A DNA stretch of 64,000 bases, taken from NCBI GenBank assembly GCA_021186555.1, contig JAJKFL010000006.1, positions 36,019,478 through 36,083,477 of the forward strand, given 5' to 3'. Positions 1-12,173 of the stretch are shown piece by piece. This DNA is from Reticulitermes speratus (lineage: Eukaryota; Arthropoda; Insecta; Blattodea; Rhinotermitidae). The notes below the pieces were generated by a model. That model was not told the DNA's origin, did no database searches, and worked only from the letters and a program-made list of their open reading frames with translations. The translations under genes were made by a program, and so were the position numbers. Positions within the stretch are counted from its first letter, which is position 1. Every line of letters starts with the position of its first letter.

Positions 1-1311
1 TCTGCGCTTGTAAATACCAATTCCTGTAAGACCTCAGCAGAACATTGCCAACTACTTTTCATCATTATTAAACAATCCTATCAGAAGACGCTCTATTCGT
101 GATATACTCTGGGTAAAGAATGGGTGAGAAAATCTAGCGAGTTCTAACATAAACATGTGAAAGTTGCAAAGGAAGCATTGACGATATGCATAGGGTTATA
201 ATTAAAAATGGTATAGCAACAGTTGAAAGTTTTAGGGAAAGTTTGAAAGAATTCCGACAGTAAATCGAAATTGTAAAACTAGCATCGAATAAGCTGTACC
301 ATGGTTCAGGCGGTTAGTCGCCGGCCTCTTACCGCAGAGGCCATGTAGGTTTTGTAGTGGATAAAGTGGCACTGGGACGGGTTTTTTCCCCGAGTACTTC
401 GGTTTTCCCCTGTCAATTTCATTTCATCGGTGCTCTATTACGAGGAAAAAAGAAAAAACTAATCATCTTTATCATACGGTTGATCAATAAGGCTTAAGGC
501 TGCGGTGCGTCCGCAGTACCTGCTGCAGGGCCCTTCACCACAAAAAACGCATGATAAGGTTCCTATTGTCTATACTAATTGTGTCAAAGAGGTACTGAAG
601 TGTCGAACAAAATACTGCTAAATAGGCTCAAATATGTGTTGTAAAATCCCCTCAGTATTTCGAAGAGAACAGTGACGAAAACGTATAATGCAAAATGTTT
701 TATTTCTGTACATTGCTATTTAAAATGTTAGTGAGGGGGAAGTGGAAGCAAAAGTAAGAAATATTTCCCCCAGTGGAAACGCAATGATCTGAAGGTACTG
801 TACACAAATACTGCGTTGAATATTTGTCTAATATATTCTTACTTGGTAATTAAATCATTTTTATCATTTGGGTAAATTTTACAAATTCAAAAATGTTACA
901 GTATTTCGACGTACCGACACCCTCAATATATGACCACAAATGGGATCAACAAACAGTGGCGCCATAAAGGGGTTTGAAAGCATAAGTGAAAGTTTTCAAG
1001 ATAAAGTGTAAGAAATTATGTTATACATAAATTAAAAGGAGTATATTTCTATTACACATATGAATGCTTCGACAAAAATTGTGTAGTATGTTCTGGGTCA
1101 TAGATATGTTAATTGTTGAAAGATGATTTCATCAAGAATGTATGGAAGGGAACTCGTGTTAGTTTGGATTCCGTAAGGAAATATGGTGGAAGTTGCCAGC
1201 TGACTTTAGAATGCAGTTAGGCAACAGAGTTTTCCATGATAGTACAAAAAGTTACTAGAAACTCCATATTCAATTTCGTGTTTTAATAATTAATATTTTT
1301 TCTGCTTACAG
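1..1311 (+). other. Probable intron 1 of OR-A, left flank
   Basis: The region ends in a clear acceptor (cttacag at 1305-1311) leading into OR exon 2. No sequence resembling the first coding exon of the two complete paralogues is visible here, so exon 1 must lie left of the window. Intron 1 is then at least 1.3 kb, against about 0.5 kb in the other two genes. Apart from a degenerate SINE at about 300-475, I see only AT-rich sequence. Confidence 0.6.
300..475 (+). mobile_element. tRNA-derived SINE, degenerate
   Basis: A tRNA-like head (ggttcaggcggttagtcgcc, an A-box-like segment) is followed by a body with gggacgggttttttccccga and cggttttcccctgtcaattt. The same family occurs in reverse at 60436-60610, where both the head and the GTACTC...GGTTTTCC body can be matched. 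The B box is not well preserved here. The family assignment rests on the match between these two copies and on a general memory of this SINE from insect genomes. Confidence 0.55.
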
Positions 1312-4300
1312 TTTTTGTAAACATGATATGGAACATCTGCTGAGTCTGACGGATTCCTTCACATGGGAAGAACTGCCGACCAGAGATCCTGACACCGGAA
1401 TTGTAACAAAGGCTGGGTTCATCCCGATTATCCAAACCCAAACCAAGAACTTCGTGAATTTTGTAATGTTGGTCCACATTGTCCAGTCAGCAGTTCGCAT
1501 AGTGTCCAACCGCGGCATGATCCTAACTTCGTGGTTTCCTTTGGATATATCAGCAACTCCAGTATACGTATTTGCAAATACAATACAGGTAGAACCTAAG
1601 TACGAACATAAAAATTTCAACATACCCAAAATTTGTTTAAAAAATTATGCATAAGCAAATCTCAATTCGAATAAACTTTTCTCACTTTAACAACCATATT
1701 AAGGTACATGAAACTTTGAGAAATGTATCTCTCATTCATGTACTCAACTATATTGTATTTATAATTTCGACACTTCAAAGATTAAACGACAACCTAAATC
1801 ATTATAAAATATAATATAATATAATATAACATGATACAATATATATTATATAATAATTTTGTAAAATTATGTACAATTTACATCATCCTTGCATGGCTAC
1901 TCTGAGGACAATATTTGCCTAAAATACTGTCGTAAATTTGGATGTAGATCTCAGTAGACGTTTTTAAAAAAAGACTCTACTTTGCGGTATTTTACTCTAT
2001 ATATTCTTTACCATATAACACGTTGATGGATTCAACATAAGGCTAAAATATGTAGTTGCTATGTTCCAAAACAAAGTAATGTCTAAACAATAACATTTTA
2101 GACTGAAATAATGTTGGTGACTTCAAGTTTCCGCAGATGTGTAAATGAAATCTTTGCTGTCCAGGGATGTAACGCAGCGTTTTAAGTTATTTACTGACGT
2201 TTCGGGACAGCCTGTCGGCTCTTCTTCAAGAGTCAATCACTCCAAGAAAAATGCTTGAATTATGAAAATCGGAACGATTGTCTGCCCCGAAGCGTCGGTA
2301 ACGAACTACCTGTCATCGCTGCGTAACATACCAAAGGAGCGAAGATTAGAAGTATTATTATTTGCTTCTTGTATTGTAAAGGCAACCAGATGATGCATAT
2401 TTAGAAAAAGAAATTAAATACATTTGTTGAATTGTAGAAGTGTATTAAAGTATGCTTCCTTCTGTGTTACTGGACACCAGCTCCTTAAATCAGAGTAATT
2501 TTAACCACTCTCTTACCCAGGGCATTGCATCGGTATTCGGTATAAACATATATATTGGCTTCCCAAGCCTGTACGCCACGTTCGTGTGTGTAGCCTGCAC
2601 TCAGCTGGAGAAGCTCGGGGCTGCCCTGTTAAATATCCGACAGGCACGTGTGGCAACCGACCAGGACTGCGTGGATGAGACTGACGATCAGGGTTCAGAG
2701 CGACAGACGCATAATTCCGAACTACTGTTCCGACGTATGCGGGAACAACTTAGCGAGTGCATACGTCACCACCAGCAGATAAAACGGTGCGATCACAATT
2801 ACCACGCCATTCAATTGCAATAGATCTCATTGCTTCGGGCACGGTAAATAATATTCTACTTTATAATCCTTGTATTTTTCAGATACATGGCAGTGTTGGA
2901 AGATACAATGAATCTCCCACTGTGTGGACTATTTCTGCTTTTCTTATCAGCGATGTGTTTGGACGCTCTCTCCTTTATTACGGTAAATATTTAACTTACA
3001 AATTCTTTACGGGTGTTGCTATTTACAAGATCACATGCCTTCGAACAATATGTGGAGTACTAAATATTAATTTTGAATGATAAGGATAAAAGTGTTCATG
3101 TTCTAATTGAAATTAATATCCCGGCTCTTGTGTGAATAAACAGAGTCACAAGACATGTTGCTGTGTAAACGGTGTCTTCAGGGAGACTTTAAAGGGGGGG
3201 GGGCGAGGAGAATATGAAGCTAAGTCTTAACAATTAGACAGGAAGAGATACTAAAATTACACAGAAATCTTCACTCAGAAGTGGAAATGACTGGCCACCC
3301 ATCCGTTTGAATTTCCAAACACTGAATTTCTCCAACTAAGCTTTTCGATTACATTTGCGTCGTGTTAATTTTGTTGAAAATCAATTTTATTTTCATTCTA
3401 TCAGCTGTATGAGAAACGGAATATCTGCTACTATTCATTCCAGAATTCTCTGTTCTTCAGATTTCTATCAATGAATTTTGCGTGAAAGTAAATGGAATTG
3501 TAGTTTTATCTATTCTTGCATACAGTTGTAAAACTTGGTCTCTCGAGGTAAGAATATAGGTTGATAGTGTTCTAGAATATGATACTGAGAGAAGCATCGT
3601 CAAAATAGGTATTGTCAAGGTTTCTAGTACCCACCAAATATTTACTTGTGGTGAAATAAAGAAGAATGCGATGAGGCATGTGGCACTTACAGGGAAGAAG
3701 CGGAATTTATACATTATTTGATGGAGGAACACGAAAGAATGATAGCTACTGGAACACCTACAAGTAGATGAGTTTCACATTGAAATAATACTTCAAGCAA
3801 TGGGATTGGAGGGAGAGGACTGAATTCTTTTGGGTCCGGAAAGCGTCAAGTGACGAACCCGTATCAAAACGGTAATAATTTTTCCGTTTGCATAAGATGC
3901 GGGGAATTTCTTAAGCTCCCAACAAAGTCTTAGTTTCTCTAGTAGGAAGCTCTATTAAAAGTTATTAAGTTCAGATGTGGAGTAGGACTCCCCTGTTTCT
4001 CCGTAACTTTGTATACGAAGTAGGCCAGTAGGATTCACCATTTAAGAGCACGCTACATCACCGTATTTGTAACAGCTGTGCTCTGTCTTATTGTTGACAA
4101 GGAAAGCGACACTTAATTTCCTATTTAGCTTTCATTTTAATTTCCTGAAATGATATGTGATGCAAAATCTCAGACTGGTACATGTCTTTTCGGGTTTTTT
4201 ATTTCTTCGCTCTCCGTGTAGAAACGCCATTTCTCCACCTCCACGTTTAGGGGAGTTGTGCCAGCAGGTGTTTCACTTAGAAGTCGAACACTTGACCGGA

Positions 4301-7300
4301 AGGCCCGGGAGAGGTGCACCTAGTACCTGAATCTCAAGAAGGCATCGGGTTTAGACCAGGAGTCAGGCAACTTGACTGTGGTCTTCGGCATCCCACTTTG
4401 CTGTTTGGGGGCGGCTCCCAAGGCGACGCCCGCGATAATGCCGCCCCACACCCTGCACGACATATTTCCCGCTTACGCATAGATCATTGGTCGCCCGTGG
4501 CGGTGGCATGTGAATTCGCTGAGCCTTGACAGCCAATTCACTCGGTAGGAGGCAAAAGCGGAGAAGAAGAACCAACCACTGACCACGGCGTATTTCAATG
4601 AACTGCCGGAGCTGGGCCATTGGAGATAGTTGGTTTTGTGCTTTCATGCAAGCTCCTACGTTGCGTAATGGGAGGATGAGGCTTTCCACCCTGGCGAATC
4701 GGGGCAATTGTTCGCCCGACGTAGTGCATTTGCGGTTGTATAGGCTAACATCTAGTTCCGCACTTCCGCTAAATAGTTCTTCAAGTGCTGTTTCTGGCAG
4801 GAAAAGGCAACTGATTTATGTCGGTCTGCACCTGGGCAATCATTGTTAGTCTTTCGGTATGCTCTTAATACATGGAAGAATATGGCAATCATAGAGTAAA
4901 TTAGAATTGGCGATGGACGCAGACGACTCTGATCGGTAGCAGTTCAGATTGAAACCTCCCACAAAATAAGAGCGTCTGTCGAAAATCACCAGCAATGGAA
5001 GGAACACGAGGAAACGAACACACACACACAAACACAGAGTACATCTGGTGACACAATGGAAAGAATAGCTCGTCAGAGACAGGGGCGTACGTACAGATCT
5101 GTTTCTGGAATGGTGCCAGACAAACGTACCTTACGGACACTGCAAGCAGACACCCACGGGACAGACGGAGGTTAAGCGAAAAGTTGCTCTATGATTAGGC
5201 TGGCAAAGGACAGCTTTCAAAACAGGTCTTAAGATTACAAGAAAAAACTGTCCCACAAACAAAAAAGTAACAATTGCACTTAGAACGTTACCGTATCGAA
5301 AGCCAACCGATGCCTTACGTACACAGGTATGGTAAAGGGACAAATAGATGCACATCTACGGTTATAACAATTCCCCGAGCTTCGTCAGCCCTTTGGTTGG
5401 AACACCGGTGGGTTCCTGGCATTCATCTTGGATAATTCTCTCTTGAAATGAGGGCATTTCCTTTCTTTATCTGGCTAGTCAGTGACGCCGTGTCATATCC
5501 CATAAGAATGGAACCCTCAATTTTAACTTTCTGTCTGCCACATGCGATACAATTAGGAAGGTAACCTTATATTTGCATAAAAAAAGCCTAATTTCATAAT
5601 TCTGTAAGTTCTGTCGGTATCCTTGACTTTCTTATGACAGGCATTAAAAGAAAATGATTGGACAAAGAGGTACTGTCCATGGGCCAGTACAGTTAAGAGA
5701 TCATCATAATATCCATGACATTATTCGGTGTATTTAATGTAATAACCAAGCACCACGAACGAAAAAGAAAGAAGAACATATCCCCAGTTATTCACGTCAA
5801 TAGATTCTACGACCTGCATCCAGAAGACATGCATAATAGTTCACTAACAGGTTTCATTCATTCTGTAGCATGTCTTACGACAGCTTCGTAGCCTCTTCCA
5901 AAGCGAGTTCTCCACAGAGTGTAATCTAGTGCTTCCTCTTTCAATTTCCAGTATCTTCTCTTTTCATTAAGGTCACCCAGTAGCTGCTTACTCCTTCTTC
6001 CTCGTCCTCCCGTCATTTCTATCCTTCCCTCTAACTTTCCTTCAATCACGTGTTTTTAACAGGTTTAGAATGCCCCAAATATTATATGGAATCGTGCACA
6101 CGAGAGAGTATCCGCAGTCGGATGGATCCAGTTTACAGTCTTCAACTCAAACATATAACAGTGTTATTATACATTACGTAAGCCCACATATTAGGTCGAA
6201 TATATATATCGAAATTCTTTATCAAATTATCTTCTCTGTTGAGAATTAATTCCTTGAAAACATACATCTGTTACTGCGTTACCGAAGTACAATTTTTATT
6301 TTTATAATTTCAGAGTCTGGGAGATTATTCAGACGCATTGCAAGCTGTGATGTTGTATATTTTACTGACTACTTCCTTGTGTATATTCTCCTGGCTTGGA
6401 AACGAGCTCTCCAATCACGTACGTATAACTGGCCATCATAAACTGATCTTTCGTTTAAATGTGTTCCTTACTGGCATCAAGCGTCCTGGCACTTAAGATA
6501 TTTCCTATGGTGTTCTTCTCCTCATTCTATGTTTGGTTATTATCATGCCTTGCTTGTCAACAGCTTTTATTACTCTACTAATATACACCAACATGTATTG
6601 CATGTATCTTAAGCCGACTGTGTGTGAGTGCTTACATGAAAATGCGTCTACATCGCAGTCGCTTGCGTTTTTTGTGAACAAAGTTCCTGCCATTCGCTTA
6701 ATGGTTTCATTACTATATACGCACCTGAGCGTGTAGTCACTTAACCTCTCTCCTATGACCACTATTCAATGTTTATTTTTACCAACATATTCATTGACCT
6801 ATTATTCCATCACTAAAATGTATTCTCTCAATCGAATTTGGTGACGTGTGTTTCGTGTTGTGTTCTAAATTCACTTGTGGTTCAAATTAATCACCATATT
6901 CTATTTGAATATTTCAGGCTGAAACTGTGAGAGACGCAGCCTGGGGGTGCGACTGGGTGGGAGCTCCTGTCCCATTTCAGCGCTGTCTGGTCTTCATCAT
7001 TGCTGCAGCCAACAAGGAGTTCACACTGACAGCTGGGAAATTTGTTCCGGTGTGCAACAAGACCATGATGAATGTAAGAAGTCATAGTGCAAGACAGTGA
7101 AAAACACCGAATAATGCTCAACATGAGATCAAAACACCTACTAACGCTCAAAGTGGACTAAACGTTCCATTCGCTTCTCACACTTAGGCAACAATAACAC
7201 ATAATCGTGTCAATGCTAAGCCAGTAGACAATCCAATATTTGGGTTCCGCTATTTAAGGCAGACCTAAGACAATTTCAGCTAAGAGTAAAACAGGCGCTT

Positions 7301-8850
7301 TTGTGTTTTAATTACTAACATCAAGTAAATGCACAAAGAAACGCCATACATCAGCGAAACAAGCGCGCCTGTCTCTCGTTATTTCAAAAGAGCTGACCTA
7401 CACGCGCTACTAATGTTCTTATGTAGAACACATAACAACAGACATCACATTTTGTGGCATTTGATGTCCACATGTAAAAGAAAGCTGAAAAATAAAACAC
7501 TTAAAATTAAAGGGAATTTGCCTCAGAGCCTCTCATTTGCATAAAAACCTAATGCACATTTACAGTCAAACTACGAATTCACGAGTGCTTGTAAGTGCCT
7601 TAATTTAAGATAATAACACTTATGATAAATACACAAAATTCAGGGACAATTCAGATGTTCATACTGTAGGCTATGCTAGTTCATCCGACTGGCGCAACAT
7701 CTAAGACGGAGCCTTGCCTAATATTCCTATAATGTTGCAACCACAACCATTGCCATTGCAGAGGGGAGCACTAGAAATGTCACTCCACATCAGGACGCAC
7801 ATTATAATTTTTAATCTTTAAGTGAAACTTCCCCTTTGTGCTTCAGTCAAACATATATATATTCCGAACCACCGCCATGCTCGTTATGCACGTCATTTTA
7901 AACGTTCCAACAACACGGATATTTGATACATGCTGCTTATTTCTGCGGAAATTTGGACTTGGCGGGAAACCGCATTCACTCAAGTTTTACGTTTTGCTTA
8001 AAACTCTCTTAGGGTGGAATATTTAGGGAAAGATTCACATAGGTGTGTTTTGTAAAAGTAAAGTGGAGAATCCTTTCATTGCATTTACTGAAAATGAGCA
8101 CCAGCTACAATGGTTTTCGGACGCCCAGCTGCCCGATCCTCAAGTTCTTTCTCAGGAACAAAGTTTAAATATATAACTCTTTGAAAGCAGCAACACCCCT
8201 GAGGCAGACAGAGGATTTGTTGTGCCAGTAGTTCCCCCCTCTTCTAGAAACGAACTGTCTAATCGTGTATCTCGATTTCCCAAAAGCTTAGCAGTTAATG
8301 CTCAAAATTTTCAGAGTCTCGAGAAAAAAAATGGATTCCTTGGTGTTCGGCTGAACCAGTCAGCTAGTATCTTTACGTTTTCAGTAGATCAGAGTGTATT
8401 TTCAAACAAAACGTCGTTAACGCCTGGCCGCCTTTTGCTACCAAGGTGCGTTATTTCACAGAAAGTATCAGCTTGATTTAAATTTTCTTCCGGTATTGAA
8501 ATCACATACAAAATATTCCAATCCTCAACATGCATCGTTTTGGATAAGCCGGCCTAATTTTTGTTACGAAATGTTGCGCAAATAATGCCGAGTGCGAGAA
8601 TGTTGGCAAGAAGTTTATTGTGAAGAGCAGCTCCGATTGCTTAATATAATACAAAATTAATATATGAGTACTTTAGTTTCTCTAATTACGAATGCCGTGA
8701 AAAGCGAAATATTTATTTTAGTGATGTCTGACTTTTGGTTTTAGTGTCATTTTTTTCCTCTTTCTGCAGATGATGAACCAATCCATATCGTTCTTCATGT
8801 TTCTTCTCCATGTGAAAAACAAGATTACCGGCGGCAATCAGAGAGTATAA
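1312..8850 (+). CDS. Odorant receptor OR-A, 7tm_6 family (partial, exons 2-7)
   Basis: This is probably a ligand-binding subunit of an insect olfactory cation channel that pairs with Orco in sensory neuron membranes. Exons seen: 1312-1588, 2521-2786, 2883-2982, 6314-6418, 6918-7073 and 8770-8850, all with GT-AG borders and one open frame of 327 residues ending in TAA. Exon 1 is outside the window. Visible family marks are [10 protein letters not shown] in the second exon, the LTSWFP segment before TM4, VCVACTQLEKL in TM4, a charged loop ending in a histidine-rich stretch (HHQQIKR), and the TM7 signature [15 protein letters not shown] followed by [14 protein letters not shown]. No stop or frameshift is seen, so it is probably functional. 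Closest relative in the window is OR-B, with similarity extending into introns 4 and 5. No ligand can be inferred. Confidence 0.88.
2118..2347. mobile_element. Foldback element, family F1 copy 1 (OR-A intron 2)
   Basis: A short inverted-repeat element. Each arm ends in an aacgcagcg / cgctgcgtaac pair and carries an inner half with ttcgggacag and TTGAAGA-like steps. Related copies sit at 29138-29385 (OR-B intron 6) and about 53023-53312 (OR-C intron 6). It has no coding capacity. The inner part resembles the hammerhead-type core of Penelope terminal repeats (GAAACGTC..GTA), with TTGAAGA in place of CTGANGA. Confidence 0.6.
4262..4860. repeat. GC-rich dispersed repeat in OR-A intron 4
   Basis: A GC-rich island in an otherwise AT-rich intron. 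Parts match a block at 22600-23200 in the same intron of OR-B: both carry ttttgtgctttc-tgca and attgttcg-ccgacgtag in the same order. The intron sequence next to exon 4 also matches between the two genes, so the repeat was probably present before the genes duplicated. No protein is recognised. Confidence 0.5.
4861..5850. other. Rest of OR-A intron 4, nothing recognised
   Basis: Intronic sequence with a short CA run near 5020-5035. No convincing coding segment, SINE head or inverted repeat is visible. Confidence 0.4.
5855..6055 (-). mobile_element. LINE 3' tail fragment (OR-A intron 4)
   Basis: The minus strand reads open for about 63 codons, with GRGRRSKQLLGDLNEKRRYW, then LKEEALDYTLWRTRFGRGYE, ending at a stop. 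I know this arginine- and lysine-rich tail as the end of a widespread non-LTR retrotransposon protein in insect gene predictions. The rest of the element is absent, so this is a 5'-truncated insertion. The exact clade is uncertain. Confidence 0.55.
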
Positions 8851-8965
8851 TATATTCAACAATAATGCACTAAATAACAGTAGTGTTTCTAGTAACATAC
8901 TGTGTAGGTCACAGTCCAGTCCTGTTAAGTACACTGTATATTTAACGTCAGGTTTGCCCTGTACA

Positions 8966-8987
8966 TGTCAGTTTCCAAACACTGACA
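8966..8987 (+). promoter_or_regulatory. 3' UTR hairpin shared with OR-B
   Basis: Seven-base arms TGTCAGT and ACTGACA enclose an 8-base loop. OR-B carries the same stem at 32470-32491. The two hairpins begin 116 and 115 bases after their stop codons. I see no equivalent after OR-C. A role in mRNA stability or localisation is possible but not shown. Confidence 0.45.
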
Positions 8988-9003
8988 ATTAGGTATCATT
9001 TTC

Positions 9004-9088
9004 ATACATACATACATCATACGTACATACATACATACATACATACGTGCATACATACATACATACATACATACATACATACATACAT
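9004..9088. repeat. CATA tetranucleotide microsatellite
   Basis: An interrupted run of catacatacata units with two cgta/cgtg interruptions, about 85 bases long. It should be polymorphic in length. Confidence 0.9.
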
Positions 9089-9956
9089 TCCATGGATCCA
9101 TAAGTCTGTCGAAGTGACAACTGAATGTGGAATAAGTCATAATATACAATTATACAGCTATACAGACTAAGAATTTTACATTTGAACACTAGAAACTAAA
9201 CCACTATAAACGTGTTACATACTTCACTATGAAACATCTATATACATAAAAATTTCATCTACTGAGTAAAAGGGGTGTGTATTTAAGTATTTGTTTGGTG
9301 CTACATTAAATTTTGTCTTTTCATTCTTAACGTATGAGACTCAGTGGGAGCGTGTTGAAAATTCTGATACCGGCATAGAATGTACTTTTTTGAAAACAAG
9401 ATAGGTTGGCATTTGGTCTATGCAGGTGGTGCTTATGGCTGGTGTCTGTACTGCGTATAGATGAATTTGTTTGAAAATGTTCTTAATTGTTTAATGTAAA
9501 GTTCATTAATGAAAATATATGAACTTTATTTTAAACATATGCGATCCTGTTATAAAAAATATCATTTAATTATACTCAAGACCCAATTGAGGAAATATAA
9601 AAATTAAAATTGTGAATGAGTAATTTTAGTTAGAAAGTTGAAAGATAATTCAAAAATTAAAATTACAAAAATACAGTTACAATTACTACAATGTGAAGGA
9701 GTCACGTCTAAAACTTCTCAGCAGTTGCTTATGTGTTTGTGATTAAAAATACAAGTACGAGTATGTAAAAGCAGTACAGTTTTACTGTCTGCTTCCATCA
9801 AGAACTCCTTTTCTTTCGAATATCAATATCAAAGGATCGTTTCCTGCAGACTGTAGCACAGGGAAAGGAATAAAGTTAAAGCTGATAAATATTGTTAAAT
9901 AGTTTGCTTCAGCAAAATTATTTACTACTTAAAAGTCTGGACCTTGTCTGTCATTA

Positions 9957-10082
9957 GTCAATAATTACATACCAACGAATGCACTAAACTGTTTTTATGA
10001 TTTCAGTACCTACATATGTTTCGACACGTTTGTGCCATCCTCATGGTTTGCCGTCGAAAGTTCACAGTCCTAATGCATCAGG
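9957..10082 (-). repeat. Left terminal inverted repeat of the Penelope-like element, with broken hammerhead core
   Basis: This is the inverted partner of 12174-12299. Read on the minus strand, it has a hammerhead-type core in which the expected CTGAGGA reads ATGAGGA (10038-10044), followed by a short stem and GAAAC (10018-10022) and ATATGTAGG. The changed first base would be expected to kill self-cleavage. This copy lies in the sense direction at the 3' end of the element's frame. Confidence 0.7.
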
Positions 10083-10370
10083 TTCACTTTCACACGTAAC
10101 TCTTGCAAAGTTACTATCACTGCACTTCACTGACGTAGTAATTGGTTCTTCTTCCTTTATGTTATTAAAACTGAATCACTTCAGTCTTTGGTTTTCGCAG
10201 CATAGAATATTAAAACTTGTTAAAGTTATTAAAACTCTTTTTTGACACCTGGCTACGTATACTAGTTATGTTATCAATATTGATCATGTCCTGTAAAATA
10301 AATACGTATAAGTTGTTGGTATAATATATATCAATAAGCTCAAGTCAGCAGAATTATAGTTTAACATACT

Positions 10371-12115
10371 TTATGCTATGTTGACCGTCCTATTGTGTCG
10401 CGTGTACTGTTTGGTTATGCTGTGGTTTCGTGTTAGGGGGTAGGCGTATTGCTTGGCTTGTCTAGTTTCGAAAACAAGAGAGAATAGGGGTGTTTTTTCG
10501 CCTACGTCTTGTTCTTGTATTAAGGAATCTTTATGTTGATGCCATTGTATGTAATAATTTTCCAGGGTATTCATATACCATCCCTTTTTACATGGTTGTA
10601 GGAGTTCCATTGTGGAATGTAAGGTTACATATTCATGTCTATTGTTCAGAATATGTAGGGCGTATGTGGATTTGGGGTTATTTGTTTTTATATATCTCTG
10701 GTGTTCTGAAAATGTTTCCTTTAAGTTTCGACCTGTCTGGCCAACTCTTTTCACAAGTATTACATTTTATGCTATAGATTCCACTATTTTCATATCTGTC
10801 AGTGTTTCTTTGTTTGTTTCTTAGATGGTCATTGATTGTGTTGTTTACACGGAACGTAATACGTAAGTGGGTGTTTCTGAAAATGTTTGTTACTTTTATT
10901 ATTAGAGGGCTGTGGTATTCAAATGTTATCCACTTATCATATCGTTTTGCCTGTACAGTATCGTCAGATATGTTTTGTTTCTTATTCACGATTTTTTCGT
11001 TTAATTGGTTTATGACCGCCAGTGGGCATTCATTCTTTTTTGCTATTTGGTATATGATATTAATTTCGTGTTTTCTGTTTTCTTGTGTGAGTGGTAGTTG
11101 ATGTAATCTATTTAGGAGGAATCTGTATGCAGCTAGTTTATGTTCCATGGGATGATTTGAGTTATAGTGAAAAGTTGTATCTGTGGTTGTAGGTTTTCGA
11201 TATATGTTTATCAGCAGTTGGTTTTGTGTTCTTTTGATTTGCAAGTTTAGAAAACTTATTGTACAGTTTTCTTCATCTGTCATTTTAAATTCCATATGGT
11301 TGTGTATGTTATTCATGTATTTATTGATTTCTTCTGTGTTTATTCTATTGTTACCATATATTATCAGAATATCATCAACATATTTATTATAGAAAATGAT
11401 CTTATTGTTTTCAAGACAGTTCTTTACAATGGATTGCTCATAGTATTGGAGAAATATTTCTGCAACTAAGCCACATAGGGGTGAACCCATAGCTATACCT
11501 TTTTTTTTGGGTTGGTAGAATTTGTTATCAAACTGGAAGTAATTTTGTTTGAGAATCGTGTTCAATAATAGACATGTTTGTTGAGCTGTTATATAATCAA
11601 CATTTTTTCTAGATAGCAATGTTTTTGTTGTACGTATAGTTTCTTCTATGCGTACATTTACATAGAGGTGTTTAATGTCAAATGTGGTTAATCTGGTGGA
11701 TATATTTATCTTTAAGTTATTTAATTCGTGTGCTAATTGTATTGAGTTATATGAAACATAGATGTTTGGCAGTTCTAATGTTTCAGTAAGCCATTTACTG
11801 AGAAACTTAGCTATTCTGTATGATGGAGCGTATATATTTTTGACCACTGGACTAATTTGTTCATTATCTTTGTGTATTTTGATTTGCGCGTTTAAAATGG
11901 GTGGTTTTGGATTTATTTGGGTGAGGAATTTTTTCTTTTGTTTTTCTATTAGTTTGCATTCCTTTATTGTCTGCTGTACTTGTTTTTGGTATTTCTCTGT
12001 AGGGTCTTTGTGTAGTTGTAAAAATTGAGTATCCTCCAAAAAGAGTTCTACATTTTGTGTGTACGTGTCTTTGTTTATTATGACTATAGTATTTCAATTC
12101 CTGATTAAGACGGTA
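10371..12115 (-). pseudogene. Penelope-like reverse transcriptase / GIY-YIG endonuclease, frameshifted
   Basis: The minus strand encodes the replication protein of a Penelope-like element. The main frame (down to 10678) shows KGIAMGSPLCGLVAEIFLQY and the catalytic KYVDDILIIYG box, followed by FLNLQIKR and YRKPTTTD, all typical of Penelope reverse transcriptases. The C-terminal nuclease begins with SGIYSIKCNTC. Near 10745-10755 the frame shifts, and the rest of the nuclease (RVGQTGRNLKETFSEHQRYI) runs in another frame to a stop at 10371. The N-terminal region before VIINKDTYTQNVE is missing, with a stop just upstream near 12110. One frameshift plus the missing N-terminus make it nonfunctional. 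Confidence 0.88.
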
Positions 12116-12173
12116 TTTGTTAGCTGCATTTTTGTGTTTTCACTTTTATGATCGTTTCCATTTACTGTGATGT

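Larger units (their letters stand above)
8851..9942. other. 3' flank of OR-A
   Basis: AT-rich DNA after the OR-A stop. It contains a conserved hairpin at 8966-8987, a CATA microsatellite at 9004-9088, and the first clear AATAAA in this stretch at 9869-9874. The polyadenylation site cannot be fixed from sequence alone. Confidence 0.5.

Noticed and set aside
8222..8476. 84-codon open segment in OR-A intron 6
   Set aside because: No recognisable domain, no splice context and no counterpart in the paralogues.
9004..9088. Possible CRISPR-like or structured tandem repeat
   Set aside because: It is a plain CATA microsatellite with no spacers; CRISPR is not expected in animal DNA.
10490..12028. Several + strand open frames across the Penelope-like element
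   Set aside because: They are antisense shadows of the reverse transcriptase and nuclease frame and show no motifs.
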